From: Pyronema omphalodes
Lineage: Eukaryota; Ascomycota; Pezizomycetes; Pezizales; Pyronemataceae
DNA: 64,000 bases
Direction: 5' to 3'
Assembly: GCA_024516155.1 (NCBI GenBank)
Contig: JAJJXM010000004.1
Span: forward strand, 310,001-374,000
The notes under the pieces were generated by a model. It was not told the DNA's origin. It did no database searches and saw nothing but the letters and a program-made list of their open reading frames with translations. The position numbers and the translations under genes were made by a program. Shown in pieces: positions 25,222 through 37,199 of this stretch; position 1 is the first letter of the stretch; the number at the start of each line of letters is the position of its first letter.

Positions 25222-27599
25222 CTTAACGAACTGTTCGATTTCATCCTTATGTCAGTAAAATTCCAGTGATAACACTGAGTTAGGAAAGATGTAGTAAAAA
25301 ACCTACTATGTATAATTAGGCGTCGTTGAATGGGCCGATGGTTGAACGTCAATGATAGTATACTGTAGGTTCAATCGGCAGTGAGGGTAGAAAGGTCGGG
25401 AAGGCTGAGATTAAATAGGGAAGAGCGGCTAATCCGCATGAGCAGGCGCAGTTTCTGCTCATTTCCCTTCGCTACCAGAAATCAAATTCTTGGCTGCAGT
25501 TGACTCGAGCTGTAGCATGGAATAATGTAGAATGAGTGCTCAGCAGGCTGAGTAATGCATACGCCAAGGTACTGATTTTTTTCTGGAAACCTGGGCGGGA
25601 GCTGCAAAAGTTGCATTAGGGGTTGATTCGAGTAGGAATCCACCAGGCCATCATTAGTGACCGGAAGGATGATAAAAGGGCCATACGTTGGGCCCTTTGT
25701 TAGTTGACTCAATCAACTAATATGCTTGGACGTATTAGCTACTGGTCAGCAATTGAGAGTTGGTGGTCAGTAAACTTACGCACTTCTCAGTCAAATAAGA
25801 ATAAGATGGTGAAGATGATTGAATAGATTCCAGACGTCTGACCTATTGGAAGTACTGTGGACTGCTTAGAAGATTGCAAAACGCGTTCAATGCGCCCTTT
25901 GGATGAATATGCTTACCAACTTAGTGTAGGATAAAATCTTGGATACGCATGATTTTGACTTTGATGGTGTTTTCATCCATATTGGATAAGTATGAATTCT
26001 CACAGGACGTGAACTCCGAGGAGTTGATGGTGGTGTTGAAGGATAGGGTGGTGAGCGGCGTAGATGAGATGAAGAAGATAGTTATAATGGAGAAGGAAGA
26101 GAGTAGAGAGAGGGAGAAGAGAGTGAAGAGTGGGGGAAGAGACTACAAAGAAAAGGAAGGCACTGGGGGAACAAGGATGCTAGTATAGTCAGTTAAAACC
26201 GCCCCGCTCTGGATTGTTGGAGTCAATCATTGTAGCGGGTGACATGGTAGAGATGTGCATAGTGAGTCACTCGGAGCAGGAAGGATTGTCTCGGTTGATC
26301 CTAGGTTTGTGGTCCGTTTGCTCTTCAGAGTGCACGGCAAACGGCAGGTTTTTTCAAATGCTGAATTAAAGGGTTGTCTTCTCTCGTTGTTATTCTTATT
26401 CAATCTTGTTTCAACTCCTCTTCTTTTTAGGTCTCTTTTGTTCCAGGTCTCTTCTGCTTTAGTTTACTTACCTGTCCAGCTCCTTCCAAGCAATGAACTT
26501 TTTGATTTTATCGTCTCTTCGTCTCTAAAAAGCTTTCTTTCTAGGTCTCGGAAGAAATTAACACATACAGATGCTGAGCTAGAGTCGCGGTTTTGACTCC
26601 GCAGAGCGGCAGCTGGAATTCAAATGCATGCGGCGATCGTAGACTCGAGTCTGATTCTGTCACTTCCGTTACAAACATTTTCAACTCATGTTTGATCCAA
26701 CTATGCTCCTTGGGAAATGACAAAGTTCCGCACACGTGATGCCATATGACGACACCTGCGGTATCGAGTGATTCTACGTGATTAGCCTCTTCAAACTTTC
26801 CCAATCTGGACACGCGTCAGCCATCGACGACGTTATACGATATGGATCAATATAAAGAGAGTTTTGGAACATGTCATTTCATCTTAATCCTATCATATTT
26901 CGCACAGCATCGTCTCAATTCGTTAAACTTCTCTCCCTGTATCTAATGGTTGGTCACGATGCCAATATGGCTGTAGATGTGAGGCCTTGTATCATCCATC
27001 GTTACCTGGTCTGGCATTTAATAGTTGTAATTTGTAATTATTATTTCTGTATATGACAATAATTCGGTCTAAGGGTACCATTCGAGTTAGATATGGACTT
27101 GAAATTGGCTGCTTTCTTGTGCTCGTATAAATCGATCTTCGCCACAGCCTTGGAGATAACACCTGAATCTAAAGAATATTATACAAAACATTCTGGCCAG
27201 GTCATATGGTCAGGATTAAATCAAGCGAGAAGTTTCAAGTCACAGAGACGTTCTACATGAGACAGACTGTTTTTAATAGTGGATATAGCTGTAATATTAT
27301 AGCCGCAAGAATGTTGTGAGTGGGTAGACAGCAGTATAGCAAAGAGAAACTACATGATACCCATAGAAGAAACACTCTCAGAAAACATAAGAAAACATAA
27401 ACCGCTGTACTCCACCGAAAGTAAGATGACAACCATCAAACACCGGAGCATATAGTCGTCACCCAGTCAATCCAAGATATAAAGAACACAAACCGAGAAC
27501 GACATTAACATGTAGAAAGAAAAGCCAATGATAGATGTAAAGCAGGTCGTAGAAGCTATGTTCTGCTCTCGGAACACGAAATACCACTGCTGCAATCTC

Positions 27600-28249
27600 T
27601 TACCTCCGGTGGTTGATAGGCGTCCAATTGGACTTGGACGCCTTGTTGAGAGAGGAAGTTTAGAGATGGAAGGTATCCTTGCCCGTACGAGACCGCGGAC
27701 TTTCAGCAGATGTGGAGACCGGATCTTGGACAGAGGTTTCAACTGCATCCTCGACGCGGGCTTCGGAAGCTTTCGGAGTGGGTTTGTCTTTGGCAGCCCT
27801 CTTGCGCTCGCAGTTTTGTCTACGAGAGGTATCACGCTTTGCACGACGCCCCATTGCAAGAGAGTTCGCGAATCGCCCAATATCGATCTCCTCAATCTGC
27901 TTATCCCTTTCATCTAAACACCAGGGAAAGTTAGAATGATGTGTGTGTAGAAACCAGAAAGTCACGAATGAGGCTTACCAAGCTCCTTCTGGGCTTCAGC
28001 AAGACACCTGAAGAAGTGGGCATTGATTATCTCTGTCTCCTTCTCGAAGGCGGACATCTCAGAGAGCGGGCGCCTAACAGTAGCAGGCTCGCTCCGGTGC
28101 GCTTCGGGAAAGCTGGAGGTTGTAACATGTGTACCCGGGGTAGAGTCGCCGGTAGGAGGGACAACGAATTCGGCGGACTGAGATGGGCGGACGTTTTCCT
28201 GCTCCGCGGTCTCGGACTTTGAGATTTTCTTGTTGGATTTCGTATGCAT
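27600..28249 (-). pseudogene. Second copy of the hypothetical coiled-coil-like gene, truncated by a stop codon
   Basis: Exon 1 is 28249-27979 and exon 2 begins at 27913, with the same 65-bp intron. Exon and intron lengths match the first copy exactly (271 and 314 nt). The frame meets TAA at 27662-27660, where the first copy has an Arg codon (HRTSSG). Beyond it the frame continues open (TSSLNKASKSNWTPINHRR) to the ancestral stop at 27600. The translated product would be 174 aa and lack the last 20 residues. Charged helix and basic region are intact, so a shortened but functional protein is possible. I call it a pseudogene candidate rather than certain. There is no frameshift elsewhere. Confidence 0.6.
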
Positions 28250-29300
28250 CTTGATGAACTGTTCGATTTCATCATTATGTGAATACAATTCAAGTGATAA
28301 AACTGAGTGAGGACAGATGTAGTAAAAAACTTACTATGTTTTAGGCGTTGTTGAATGGGCCGATGGTTGAACGTCAATGATAGTATACTGTAGGTTCCAT
28401 CGACAGCGAGAGTAGAAAGGCCACCAGGAAGGCTGAGATTAAATAGGGAGGAGCGGCAAATGCACATGAGCAAGGCCAGGGGCTGCAAATGTTGCACTGA
28501 GGTTTTGTTCCAGTGATTTTTAACAGAACCACCGAGGGGTCTGGGAGGAGAACGAGGGGGTCGTGATTTGTAGCATATGTCGTTGATGGCCTTTCACGGC
28601 TGATTAGCTGTGAGCCACCAGGAGAGAGTGAATGTTGAGAAAACTTACTTATCCTAGAGTAACAAGAAACTAAATAATAAAGGTGATTGATTGTGTTTCA
28701 GAAGTCTGATTGGTTTGAAGGACTGTGGACTGTTTGGCGGATTATAAGACGCGTTCTGTGAACCCTTTAGATGAAGCTTACCAGTTTGTTGTAGGATCAA
28801 GTCTTGAATCAAAGGAACTTTGTTTTTAGAGAGTGTTTTTGATCCATATTGCATGAGATTGACCTGGTACGGGATGTAGACTCCAGTGAGTTGATTGTTG
28901 TGTTGATGGATTGGATGGTGCACGGTGATGAAGAGATGAAGGAGATATTTATAGAGGGAAAGGCAGAGACCAGAGAGAGGGGTAACACACTAAGAAGAAC
29001 ATGAAGAGAGCTGAGGCATAGGACCGCTGACTATTCGATTAAAACTGCCCCGTTTTGCATTATCGGAGTAAAATATTGCAGCGGGTGACATGGATGCAGG
29101 GGTTCACAGCGAGTCACTCGAAAGGCGTTTGGGTCGACTCTAGGATTATGACCCGTCCACTACACCATTTGCACAGGGAAAGGCGGATTAGGTCAAAGTA
29201 TGGGTAATTCAACAAGTGGCAGACGTAGGTTGACGGCTAAATTGATTTCATGCTGTTTCATCTTTCTTTCATTGTTTTGGCGATTGGGCCGGCTCGTGCT

Positions 29301-30064
29301 GGGCTTCTCCCATTTCTCCAGTCGCGAGGGAGATATGTAATCATTTATAGGGTATCTACATACAGGAGATGATGGAAGGTACAGAAAATTAGGGAACCCG
29401 GGAAATTATATATTCACTCACCGTGGCGAAACAAAATTCTGCCATCTAGGTAAGGCTTGTACGGACGCAAGGTCTCCATTGTAAACCGCACCAAGTCAAA
29501 AACACTGCATATCTAGCTCTAAGGCTCGTATAATATATTTTTAAAGCGACGCATACTAGTATTTCCAACGCTCCACACAAGAAATATATCGTGCCGAATC
29601 ATAAAAGTATTATCTTCGTCGTCCATATTGCCCCATCTAGTGAATGAGTCCACGGATCTATCCATACATCTCCATGGTATTCGCATGTCTAAATATTTTC
29701 ATCGTTCCTGTCTTTGGGTGTGGTGGTGGAAGGTGTTGCATGACCAAGAAGTACCGTATCTATTCTATGCATTTGCTTAGGTATATGCACAATTGCATTC
29801 TCCCGGCCGCCGTGTACTAGTTTCGTCCTGCGATGCAGGCTCTATCGAATGATCTTCCGATTCACCTGACCTGGCTCCATATTTGCCGACCCTCTACCAC
29901 CCCAAGATATCACCTTCCATTCCTTGGTGCTCCTTCTTTCTTCCTTGTATACCACCGATCTCCATCTTCCTCCACCTCCAAGTACCACAACCCTCTCTCT
30001 ACTCCTACAGAAAATCCTACTCCACGATTCACCTGTCGGAATTTTGATTTGAGTCGCTTCCAAC
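29301..30064. other. Intergenic region with a diverged border block
   Basis: 29480-29650 resembles 22130-22290, both with GTCAAAA.CACT, CTCGTA.AAT.TATTT and TTGCCCCATC in order, and more weakly 16560-16690. These may mark edges of an older duplicated segment. From 29830 the plus strand is CT-rich and fits the promoter and leader of the Asp-rich protein gene. Confidence 0.4.
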
Positions 30065-31908
30065 ATGTTGCGGCCTTGTACACTTTTGCCTTTCTTTACC
30101 CTTTACTTCTCCCCTGTCTTCAGTTATCCCTCTGCTGAAGCTAAAAATGTGATCCCTACTGGTCTCAAGTTGTTCGATTCCGGTATGAAACCTTTTGCGA
30201 TTTTGATTTGATATTTCTTATGCTAATTGGTCATGCAGTCCATCACAGTACCAAGGATTCTTCTACAAGTCCCGGATCCGACATCAAGACCTTCAACCTA
30301 GACGGAAGTTCACTTCACAGTGACATCAACAAACGACGCAACGAAGATTTCGTTTACTTGAACACTCTGGCCACGCGAGACATAAAATCTAGCCGCTGGA
30401 AGTGGAGCAGCAAAGACCCGACAAAGCCGAGACCGAAGCCAAATCTCACTTCCTCCCCTCAGAGCACTGATGATACCGACGATACCGGTTACACGGATGA
30501 CAAAGATAGCTCAAAGTTTATCATTGACGTTGAGGACGAAACAAGTGATGATGGCTTCGAAGACTTTGACACTATTGTCGGCAACGATGTTGATGATAAT
30601 GATGATTCTTATCATACCCCTGATGCGTTCGACGAATTTGTGGCTCATGAGGAGTTCAATCAGGGCTCTAATTTGGATACCCTCAATGAAATTGACAATC
30701 AGGTCGACAGTGTTGGTGACGTTACTGATGATGAACTTTTAGATGGATTTGACGATACTGTTGATGACTTTAATGTTGTTGATGACATTCATGCTATAGA
30801 TGACATTCATGCTGTTGATGACATTGATGATGTTGATGACATTGATGACGTTGATGACATTGATGATGTTGATACTGTTGATAATGATGTTGGTGCGGCC
30901 AACATTGTGGACGATGATGACCTTTTTGGTGGTTTTGGTGGCTTTGATCATGCCGTTGATGCTGTTGATAATTATGCTGATGCTGCGTATAATGTGGACG
31001 ACGATAAGCTTCTTGATGACCTTGATGATACTTTTCCTGCTCTTGCTTCTATTGACGACGCGGTTGAGGATGCAATTGATGCAGACTTAGAACATACCAC
31101 ATCCGACGAGAAAGACGACATCTCTCAGAGTCACAGCACTAAGGACAAGGAAAACGATGTAACCGAACACGAGTCGATCGCAATGATAGACGAATGCCTC
31201 GGCCAAATTGACGGTACAAACGAGGTCTTAGCAGACGATGATTCAACCACCGCAATCAACAACCACGATTTAGACGAGTTTCTTGGTCATGGCGGCGATT
31301 ATTTAAACAACAGTACAAACCAGAACAGTAGTATTCATGATAGCCGCATCGGTGCCAGTTCAAAGAATGAAAGCGACAATTCCGAAGGCGATACTCCGGT
31401 TCTGGATAAAGAGACGGCAATTTCGATGCTCAATGATGTGTTGCGGCAGATGATAGACGCTGGTCTATACGACGGCCCTCTTGTTGGCTCCCTTGCATCA
31501 GTGGACAACAATAATGACTCGGCGGATATGAATGATACTCCGGCCAAAAAGAATCTACCAGTTGATACGATTAACGTTCCGGGTATGAAGCCATTTACAG
31601 TATCTGTTACGGGTACCGAGTCAGAGAGATATCTTCCTGAATGCAACGACGACGAAGAAGAAGATAAGACTGCTCTATCGAGAAATAACAGAACCTCGAC
31701 TAAGGAAACACGTGTAAAGAAATGTCACAGAATTGTCAAACAGGCAGAGATGTCCGGTCTAGCTTCTCCCATCACGAATTCGTCCAAATCAGAAGACGAA
31801 TCCATGACGTTTGAAAGTTCCGCCTCCTCCATACGGATGACAGCGTTTCTGGTGCTGGGTATCACACTTGTCATGTCTATGGAACAGATCTTTGGATATC
31901 GTTTGTAA
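30065..31908 (+). CDS. Secreted Asp-rich acidic protein with C-terminal hydrophobic segment
   Basis: Exon 1 (30065-30182) encodes a signal peptide (MLRPCTLLPFFTLYFSPVFS, cleavage probably after AEA near residue 26). A 56-bp intron (GTATGA, branch GCTAAT, ATGCAG) leads to exon 2 (30239-31908). The joined protein is 595 aa. The ORF starting at an intronic ATG (30208) would miss the signal peptide, so I prefer the spliced start. Residues about 100-330 are extremely Asp-rich with degenerate DDIDDVDD repeats encoded by GATGATGTTGATGACATT-like minisatellite DNA. The rest is Ser/Asn/Asp-rich without Cys-rich domains. Near the end, SSASSIRMTAFLVLGITLVM is a hydrophobic segment after Ser residues, as in a GPI signal, though the tail FGYRL is less typical. 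I infer a wall-attached or extracellular acidic protein, possibly cation-binding. No family recognised. Confidence 0.7.
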
Positions 31909-34192
31909 ACTGAAGTCAATGCAGGCGATTGTAGGAAGGATAATGTATTGAGTATTGAGGGTTTATGCTTGTCGAGTGATAGGGAAGATGATTGGGTAAA
32001 GTATGAGGGAATTATTATGCATGGGCTTTACTACCTTGGTACAATAAGTACTCGATCCTGTTAGTGTATCAATTGAAAGAACTTTCTCAAAAAAAAAGCA
32101 AAAAATTCACTTGTGTGAGGTCATCCGTGTGGGAAGAGCAACATCATTAGCAATGTCACTTGCTTCCGGTGATCCTTTTCCGTCGACTAAGTATACGTTT
32201 TCGCGCAATGTCGTGAAGAAACTTAATTCTGAGACTGAAATAGGCACATGATACTTCTCTCGATAAATTCTTTTGCTATAAATTCCATCCTAACGCACAT
32301 TTTCGCTCACCGTTGACTTACCATTCACATTCTCGAACTACCTAGAAAGCATCTTTCGACCTCACACGGTATTCGAACACTCACAAGAAACGCCATTCAG
32401 GAGCCTCAATCCGCCTTGAATGTTAAATTAGTATCCCTGCTATCTTTCTTTACATCGTTGATCGACCCTCCTACGGAATTCTAACGGGAACGAATAATAA
32501 ACCACATGCATAACGAAGACAATTCCAATCCACAAAACTCAAACGCAACATGCACGATGCACCACTTTAACACGCAAATCAAACAAAAAAAGAAATAAAA
32601 TACAAAAGCCTATATCGTTCATATCTTGAGTATGTGTCATGAAAAACGAAAATTGAAAAAATATGCAGCTCAAGACGCGTCGCGTCACAGGGCAACGAAA
32701 GGAAGAATCCTTACTCGTGCCTACGCGCATGCGCACGCTTGACACAATTCCTTACATATCCACCACACATATCCACCATACCAACTCGCATTCCCGTCCT
32801 CACCGTACATAGTCAAGACTTCCAGAAACGCAAGCAGAAGGAAAAGCAGAAGAAAAGCAAAGCACAAGCAGAAGAAAAATGTATCCCATCCCATCCATCA
32901 GCCCCACACCATCGCCTAAATTAAATGGGATACAATGAAAGAGGAAATTTCCTATCGCGCGAGTGGGGAAAACATATTCTGGAAGAGTACTAGAATGGAC
33001 TGAAAAGTATGATCTGGTATCGAAATGTCGTGGATAGACTATAGGGGGTGTTTGATGCGTGCTTTTTTGGTTTGGAGGGGAAATTGCATGGAAGGGGAGA
33101 GTGGGAGGTTAAGGATGGATATGCTGCGGATTTGGAGGAGGGATAAGTTTCTACGAAAATACAAGTTAATGGACTACAAAAATGGTATGTAGAATTATAG
33201 TATTTAATACCTTCCTTCTTGTAGCTTATACATAAGGAAAAAAAAAATAATATGCTTCAGTGTTAATTGCAGTTTCCGTGACACAGCTGGTCGGTGAAAT
33301 CCCGGCACCATCACTCAATTTTATCACGTGCACTCAATCGCAGCAGAGGAATTTGTGAAACATTGACAAAACAACACAAGCCTTGTGGAAATTTATTCTA
33401 AAAACCCAGAGACCAAGGGGAGACGTAGGAGCAAATACAAGCTGGTCGATAATGGACACGAGGGTATAAGCAAGATGGGCCAGCAAAAGTATTTCTCGTT
33501 GTTATTATAAAGATTTAATCTTCCGAAAGGTTACATGGACTTAATAATCACAACCGTCAAGTGGAGAAAAACATAGAAAGAGGCGACGAGGCCGGGTATG
33601 CTTAGAGTAGCCCGCTGCTGTGGCTTCTTTGGAGCCTCCCTGTTAACACATCCAATACGATATCTTGTTCGAAATTCTTTTTGTTTCTTTTTTACTCTGT
33701 CAACCATCATCTAGATCCCTACTATACCTTCGACTTGCCGTGCATGTCGTCATTATTAGGCTTAAAGTGGTCCGTTGGATTTTTACTGTCTCAGTACGCT
33801 TCATCGATAATTTTGAACAGAGGGGACCGGTTTCTAAAAGTGTCCGCGACGGACACCCCTGTAAACAGCGGCTGATAAAATCAACGTAGAGTATGGCCCC
33901 ACACTCGTTCGACGGCTGTACTTTCGGCATCTCTTGACTTGCAGAAGTGAAAATTGTGCAACTGAGATAGGTCGGTTAGAATACAGGCACCCTCAGCTAT
34001 GATATCGCGTTCTGACTGCTCAATTCCCTGTAAATCCGAGGCATTTTTCCGTCGCGTCGCGTCGTGTAGCTTGTTCGCGTAAAGTAAGATTGCACTTCTG
34101 ATTCGCGTATCCTTGTCAATTGCAAAATGACTCACACCGAGACCCTGCCATAGCGCGTGATACCGTGACAGCGTGTCCGGTTTCGCTAATTT
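31909..34192. other. Intergenic region between the Asp-rich gene and the PARP gene
   Basis: No supported gene. Short frames at 33665-33930 and 33881-34135 overlap on opposite strands without family similarity. One ACGCGT occurs at 32675-32680. CGCG-rich sequence (CGTCGCGTCGCGTCGTG, about 34051-34067) leads into the PARP promoter. Confidence 0.5.
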
Positions 34193-34358
34193 ACGCGTTG
34201 AGTGATTTCGCGTTGGCCGAAGCTAGCCAGATAAAGAAGGTAATTTACGCGTTTGTGCTGTGCTAAAACACAAAACACGAAGAGTCATAGTGCTGATCGC
34301 GCTACTGCCGTCGCGACGGGCTGTGCTCTCTGGATCAACGCGTTTTCTCAAGACGCGT
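34193..34358 (+). promoter_or_regulatory. Four MluI cell-cycle boxes (ACGCGT) upstream of PARP
   Basis: ACGCGT occurs at 34193-34198, 34247-34252, 34338-34343 and 34353-34358, ending 241 bp before the PARP ATG. ACGCGT is the MCB site bound by MBF (Mbp1/Swi6 type) factors, which drive G1/S and DNA-repair genes in fungi. Four copies in 166 bp is far above chance expectation. I infer S-phase or damage-linked transcription of PARP. Confidence 0.65.
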
Positions 34359-34599
34359 TGGTGGGGTATCCTCAGTGAACGGGATAGCGAACACATTGAA
34401 CTCAGGACGCAACATAAAGCCCAGTTTCCCCAGCTATGATGTTCCTTATTATCAGCCCAGACATCTTTCTCTTCTCATTAGCCCTTCCCAGAATTACTTG
34501 AAAAAATCTTTCCTCACGGTATTACACCAGATATCGTTCAGAAAAATCTCAATTTCCACCTCTTTCTCCATCAATTATTAAACCTCTTCACCACACACA

Positions 34600-36911
34600 A
34601 TGGTTTCCATCAAGTCCACAATATTCGCCAACCTCACCATTGCCGTGAGCGGAACCCATAAAAACAAAACCCACCGTGCTGTTCGTCTCCAGATTATTTT
34701 CTAGACATTTTCCCACTAGCGTCGCTTGTGGATCACAGTGGTATTCGCTCGCTAACACCACAACTACTAGATTGAACTCGATGTCCAACAACACTCCGGC
34801 ACTTTCGCCTCCGCCATAACCGACGAAGTAACACACCTCATCAGCACCGTCTACGATGTCTCCAAAGACTCCGCTAAAGTCCAAGCTGCTGTTACTGCTG
34901 GTATTCCTATTGTCACTTTGGAATGGCTCCTGAAATCAATTGAGGCAAACGCTGCTCAGGATGCTAAGGATTACTTGGTTAAAGACTGTGATGCCGAGAG
35001 TGGCAAGAAGAGGAGTGCTACACCCGAGGTGAAGGATGAGGATGAGCAGACCCCCGCGGCAAAAAAGACTAAGGCGGAGGATGGAACCGCAAGGCCTACA
35101 AGGGCAAAGTTAGATTCGAAGGATACGAAATCAACTACGGAGACGTCTAAGCAGAATGACGAGGATGGTAAGGATGCTGTAGTTATTGCGAATGGGCGAG
35201 GAAAGAGAGGAGCAGCAAAAACTGTTACTACCGACAGCGATAGCAAAGACGATACCAAAGTTCCCGCCAAAGCTAAAACACCTGAGCCGGAGATGAAAAC
35301 GGTTCTCAGGAAAGGAAAAGCCCCGGTGGACGAGCTCAGCTTACTTCAGAACACCCACCATGTCTACGTCGGCCTAGACGGTTGTGCCAGGGACGGAACC
35401 CTCAACTTGACTGATATCAAAGGCAATAACAATAAATTCTACCAGTTACAGCTCTTAGAACCCGATAACAGAAATCCCAATGGTTACTGCGTATTTGCCC
35501 ATTGGGGAAGGGTTGGAGAAAGAGGTCAAATTCAATTCAAGGCCAATATGGTTCCTCTAATCCTGGCCGAAGCTGCATTCGACAAAGCTATGAAGGCTAA
35601 GAGTGGTCAGACATGGGCATTTAGACATAGGGCCCTTGGTGGTGGGTCGAAGTATGCATACCTGGTAATTCGCTCCTTCACCGTCAATCACTCATTTTCT
35701 AACAGCATATATAGGAACGCAACTACGATGACGATGATGAAGATGAGGACAAACCTGCTGAAAATGAGGAAACACCCAAACCAAAATCTCTCATCGCCCC
35801 ACAGCTACAGAACCTGATGAAGTTGATCTTCAACACGCAATTAATGGAGCAATCCATGGCCTCTCTATCCTACGATGCCCGGAAGCTACCTCTCGGAAAG
35901 CTGTCCAAGACCACCATCCAAGCTGGTTACGAAGTACTCAAACAAATTGGTCTCGAACTCCAATCTACCAGCCCCAACCAAGGGGAATTGATGCGTTTAT
36001 CATCCCAATACTACACCGTCATCCCACACAACTTTGGCCGAAGAAACCCTACAGTTATCAACACCCCGCAGCTCTTGAAACAAGAAACTACATTAGTAGA
36101 GAACTTAGTCGACATGAAAATCACCTCGGAGATTCTTGCCACCGCTTATAAAGAGGCCGGTTCTGTTCATCCTCTCGATTACCAATTCAACAAACTAGGT
36201 CTTGACGAAGCCACTCCCCTGGACAAGACCTCTACCGAATTCCAGCATCTAGAAGCATACGTCAAGAAAACCCATGGAAAGACCCACTACATGAAGCTCC
36301 ACGTTGAAGAAATCTTCCGCGTCCGCCGCAACGTAGAAGAAGAACGGTTCTCCGCCGGGGGTTTCGATAAGTTCATGACCTCCGATAACCGTAAGCTACT
36401 CTGGCACGGATCCCGCACCACAAACTTCGGTGGTATCTTATCCCAGGGTCTTCGTATTGCACCCCCTGAAGCTCCTGTAAATGGTTACATGTTCGATAAG
36501 GGAATCTATCTCGCCGACATTGTTTCCAAATCCGCCGGCTACTGCTCTGCTTCGAGTAGTAACAACACGGGATTACTGTTGCTCTGTGAAGCGCAGCTAG
36601 GTAGTCCGATGTATGAACTTCAACACTCGGACTACTATGCGGCTAGTAATTCTAAGGCTAAAGGAGCTTTTGCAACAAAGGGATGTGGTAGAACTGCGCC
36701 ATTGGCTTGGGAAGATGCTGGCGTCGTGAATCCTCAGTTGAAGGGGGTGCAGATGCCGAAGGTTTCGGGGACGGAGAACAGTATTACTGGTGATGTGGGT
36801 AAAAACGGTAGCTTACAGTATAATGAGTATATTGTGTATGATGTGGCTCAGGTGAAACTGAGATATTTGGTAAGGTTCCCAAGTGCATTGTTTAATGGGT
36901 TCAGAAGCTAA
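34600..36911 (+). CDS. Poly(ADP-ribose) polymerase (BRCT-WGR-PARP reg-PARP cat)
   Basis: Three exons (34600-34680, 34771-35664, 35715-36911) give 723 aa. Intron 1 has donor GTTCGT, branch GCTAAC and acceptor CTACTAG; intron 2 is 50 bp. An N-terminal BRCT domain lies at about residues 5-90 (IAVSGT, SGTFASAITDEVTHLIS, VTLEWLLKS). A Lys/Glu/Asp-rich linker carries a likely nuclear signal (AAKKTKAE). A WGR domain spans about 215-325 (CVFAHWGRVGERGQ), a helical regulatory domain about 348-480, and the ART catalytic domain about 500-723. The H-Y-E triad is complete: H556 in LLWHGSR, Y590 in KGIYLADI and E696 in YNEYIVYD, so poly-ADP-ribosylation from NAD+ is expected. Zinc fingers of animal PARP1 are absent, as usual for fungal PARPs. 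The role is nuclear DNA damage signalling. The MCB cluster upstream fits S-phase expression. Confidence 0.93.
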
Positions 36912-37199
36912 CTGTAGTGTAGTTTAGGTGTAGGTTTAACTAGAGGGAAAAGTGTGGATGGCGTGCTGGAGGAGATGAAGCTGGGATATTTTACGACTTT
37001 CTGGGGCGTGGCGGTTGAAGAATTTTTTGCATGGCGCGTTGATTTCGGGTGTTTGGATTTCACTATCTGTTTTCATATATATCAACTATTTTGAGCGTGT
37101 ATAACAATCTTACGAATGATGATTTTCATTTTACTTCTCAAAACATTGTATCAAGCAAATTAGTAGAAGCAATCTGATTCCCCATATTATAACCCCATC
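36912..37199. other. Convergent 3' intergenic spacer
   Basis: About 290 bp between the PARP stop and the stop of the convergent minus-strand gene. It must hold both polyadenylation regions and is AT-rich. I see nothing else. Confidence 0.6.

Larger units (their letters stand above)
23600..29300. repeat. Tandem segmental duplication, unit about 3 kb
   Basis: Two consecutive units (about 23.6-26.5 and 26.5-29.3 kb) match in order along their length. Corresponding landmarks lie 3028 bp apart through the gene body (24572/27600, 24885/27913, 24951/27979, 25221/28249), 3025 bp apart just upstream (25331/28356), and about 2865 bp apart further upstream (25929/28794), which implies a net indel between. 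The gene body and intron are much better conserved than the flanks. The paralogues at 19.5-20.7 and 22.6-23.7 kb suggest repeated rounds of duplication in this locus. Confidence 0.85.

Noticed and set aside
30208..30240. ATG at 30208 as the start of the Asp-rich protein
   Set aside because: It lies in a 56-bp intron. Splicing joins the exon that carries a clear signal peptide.
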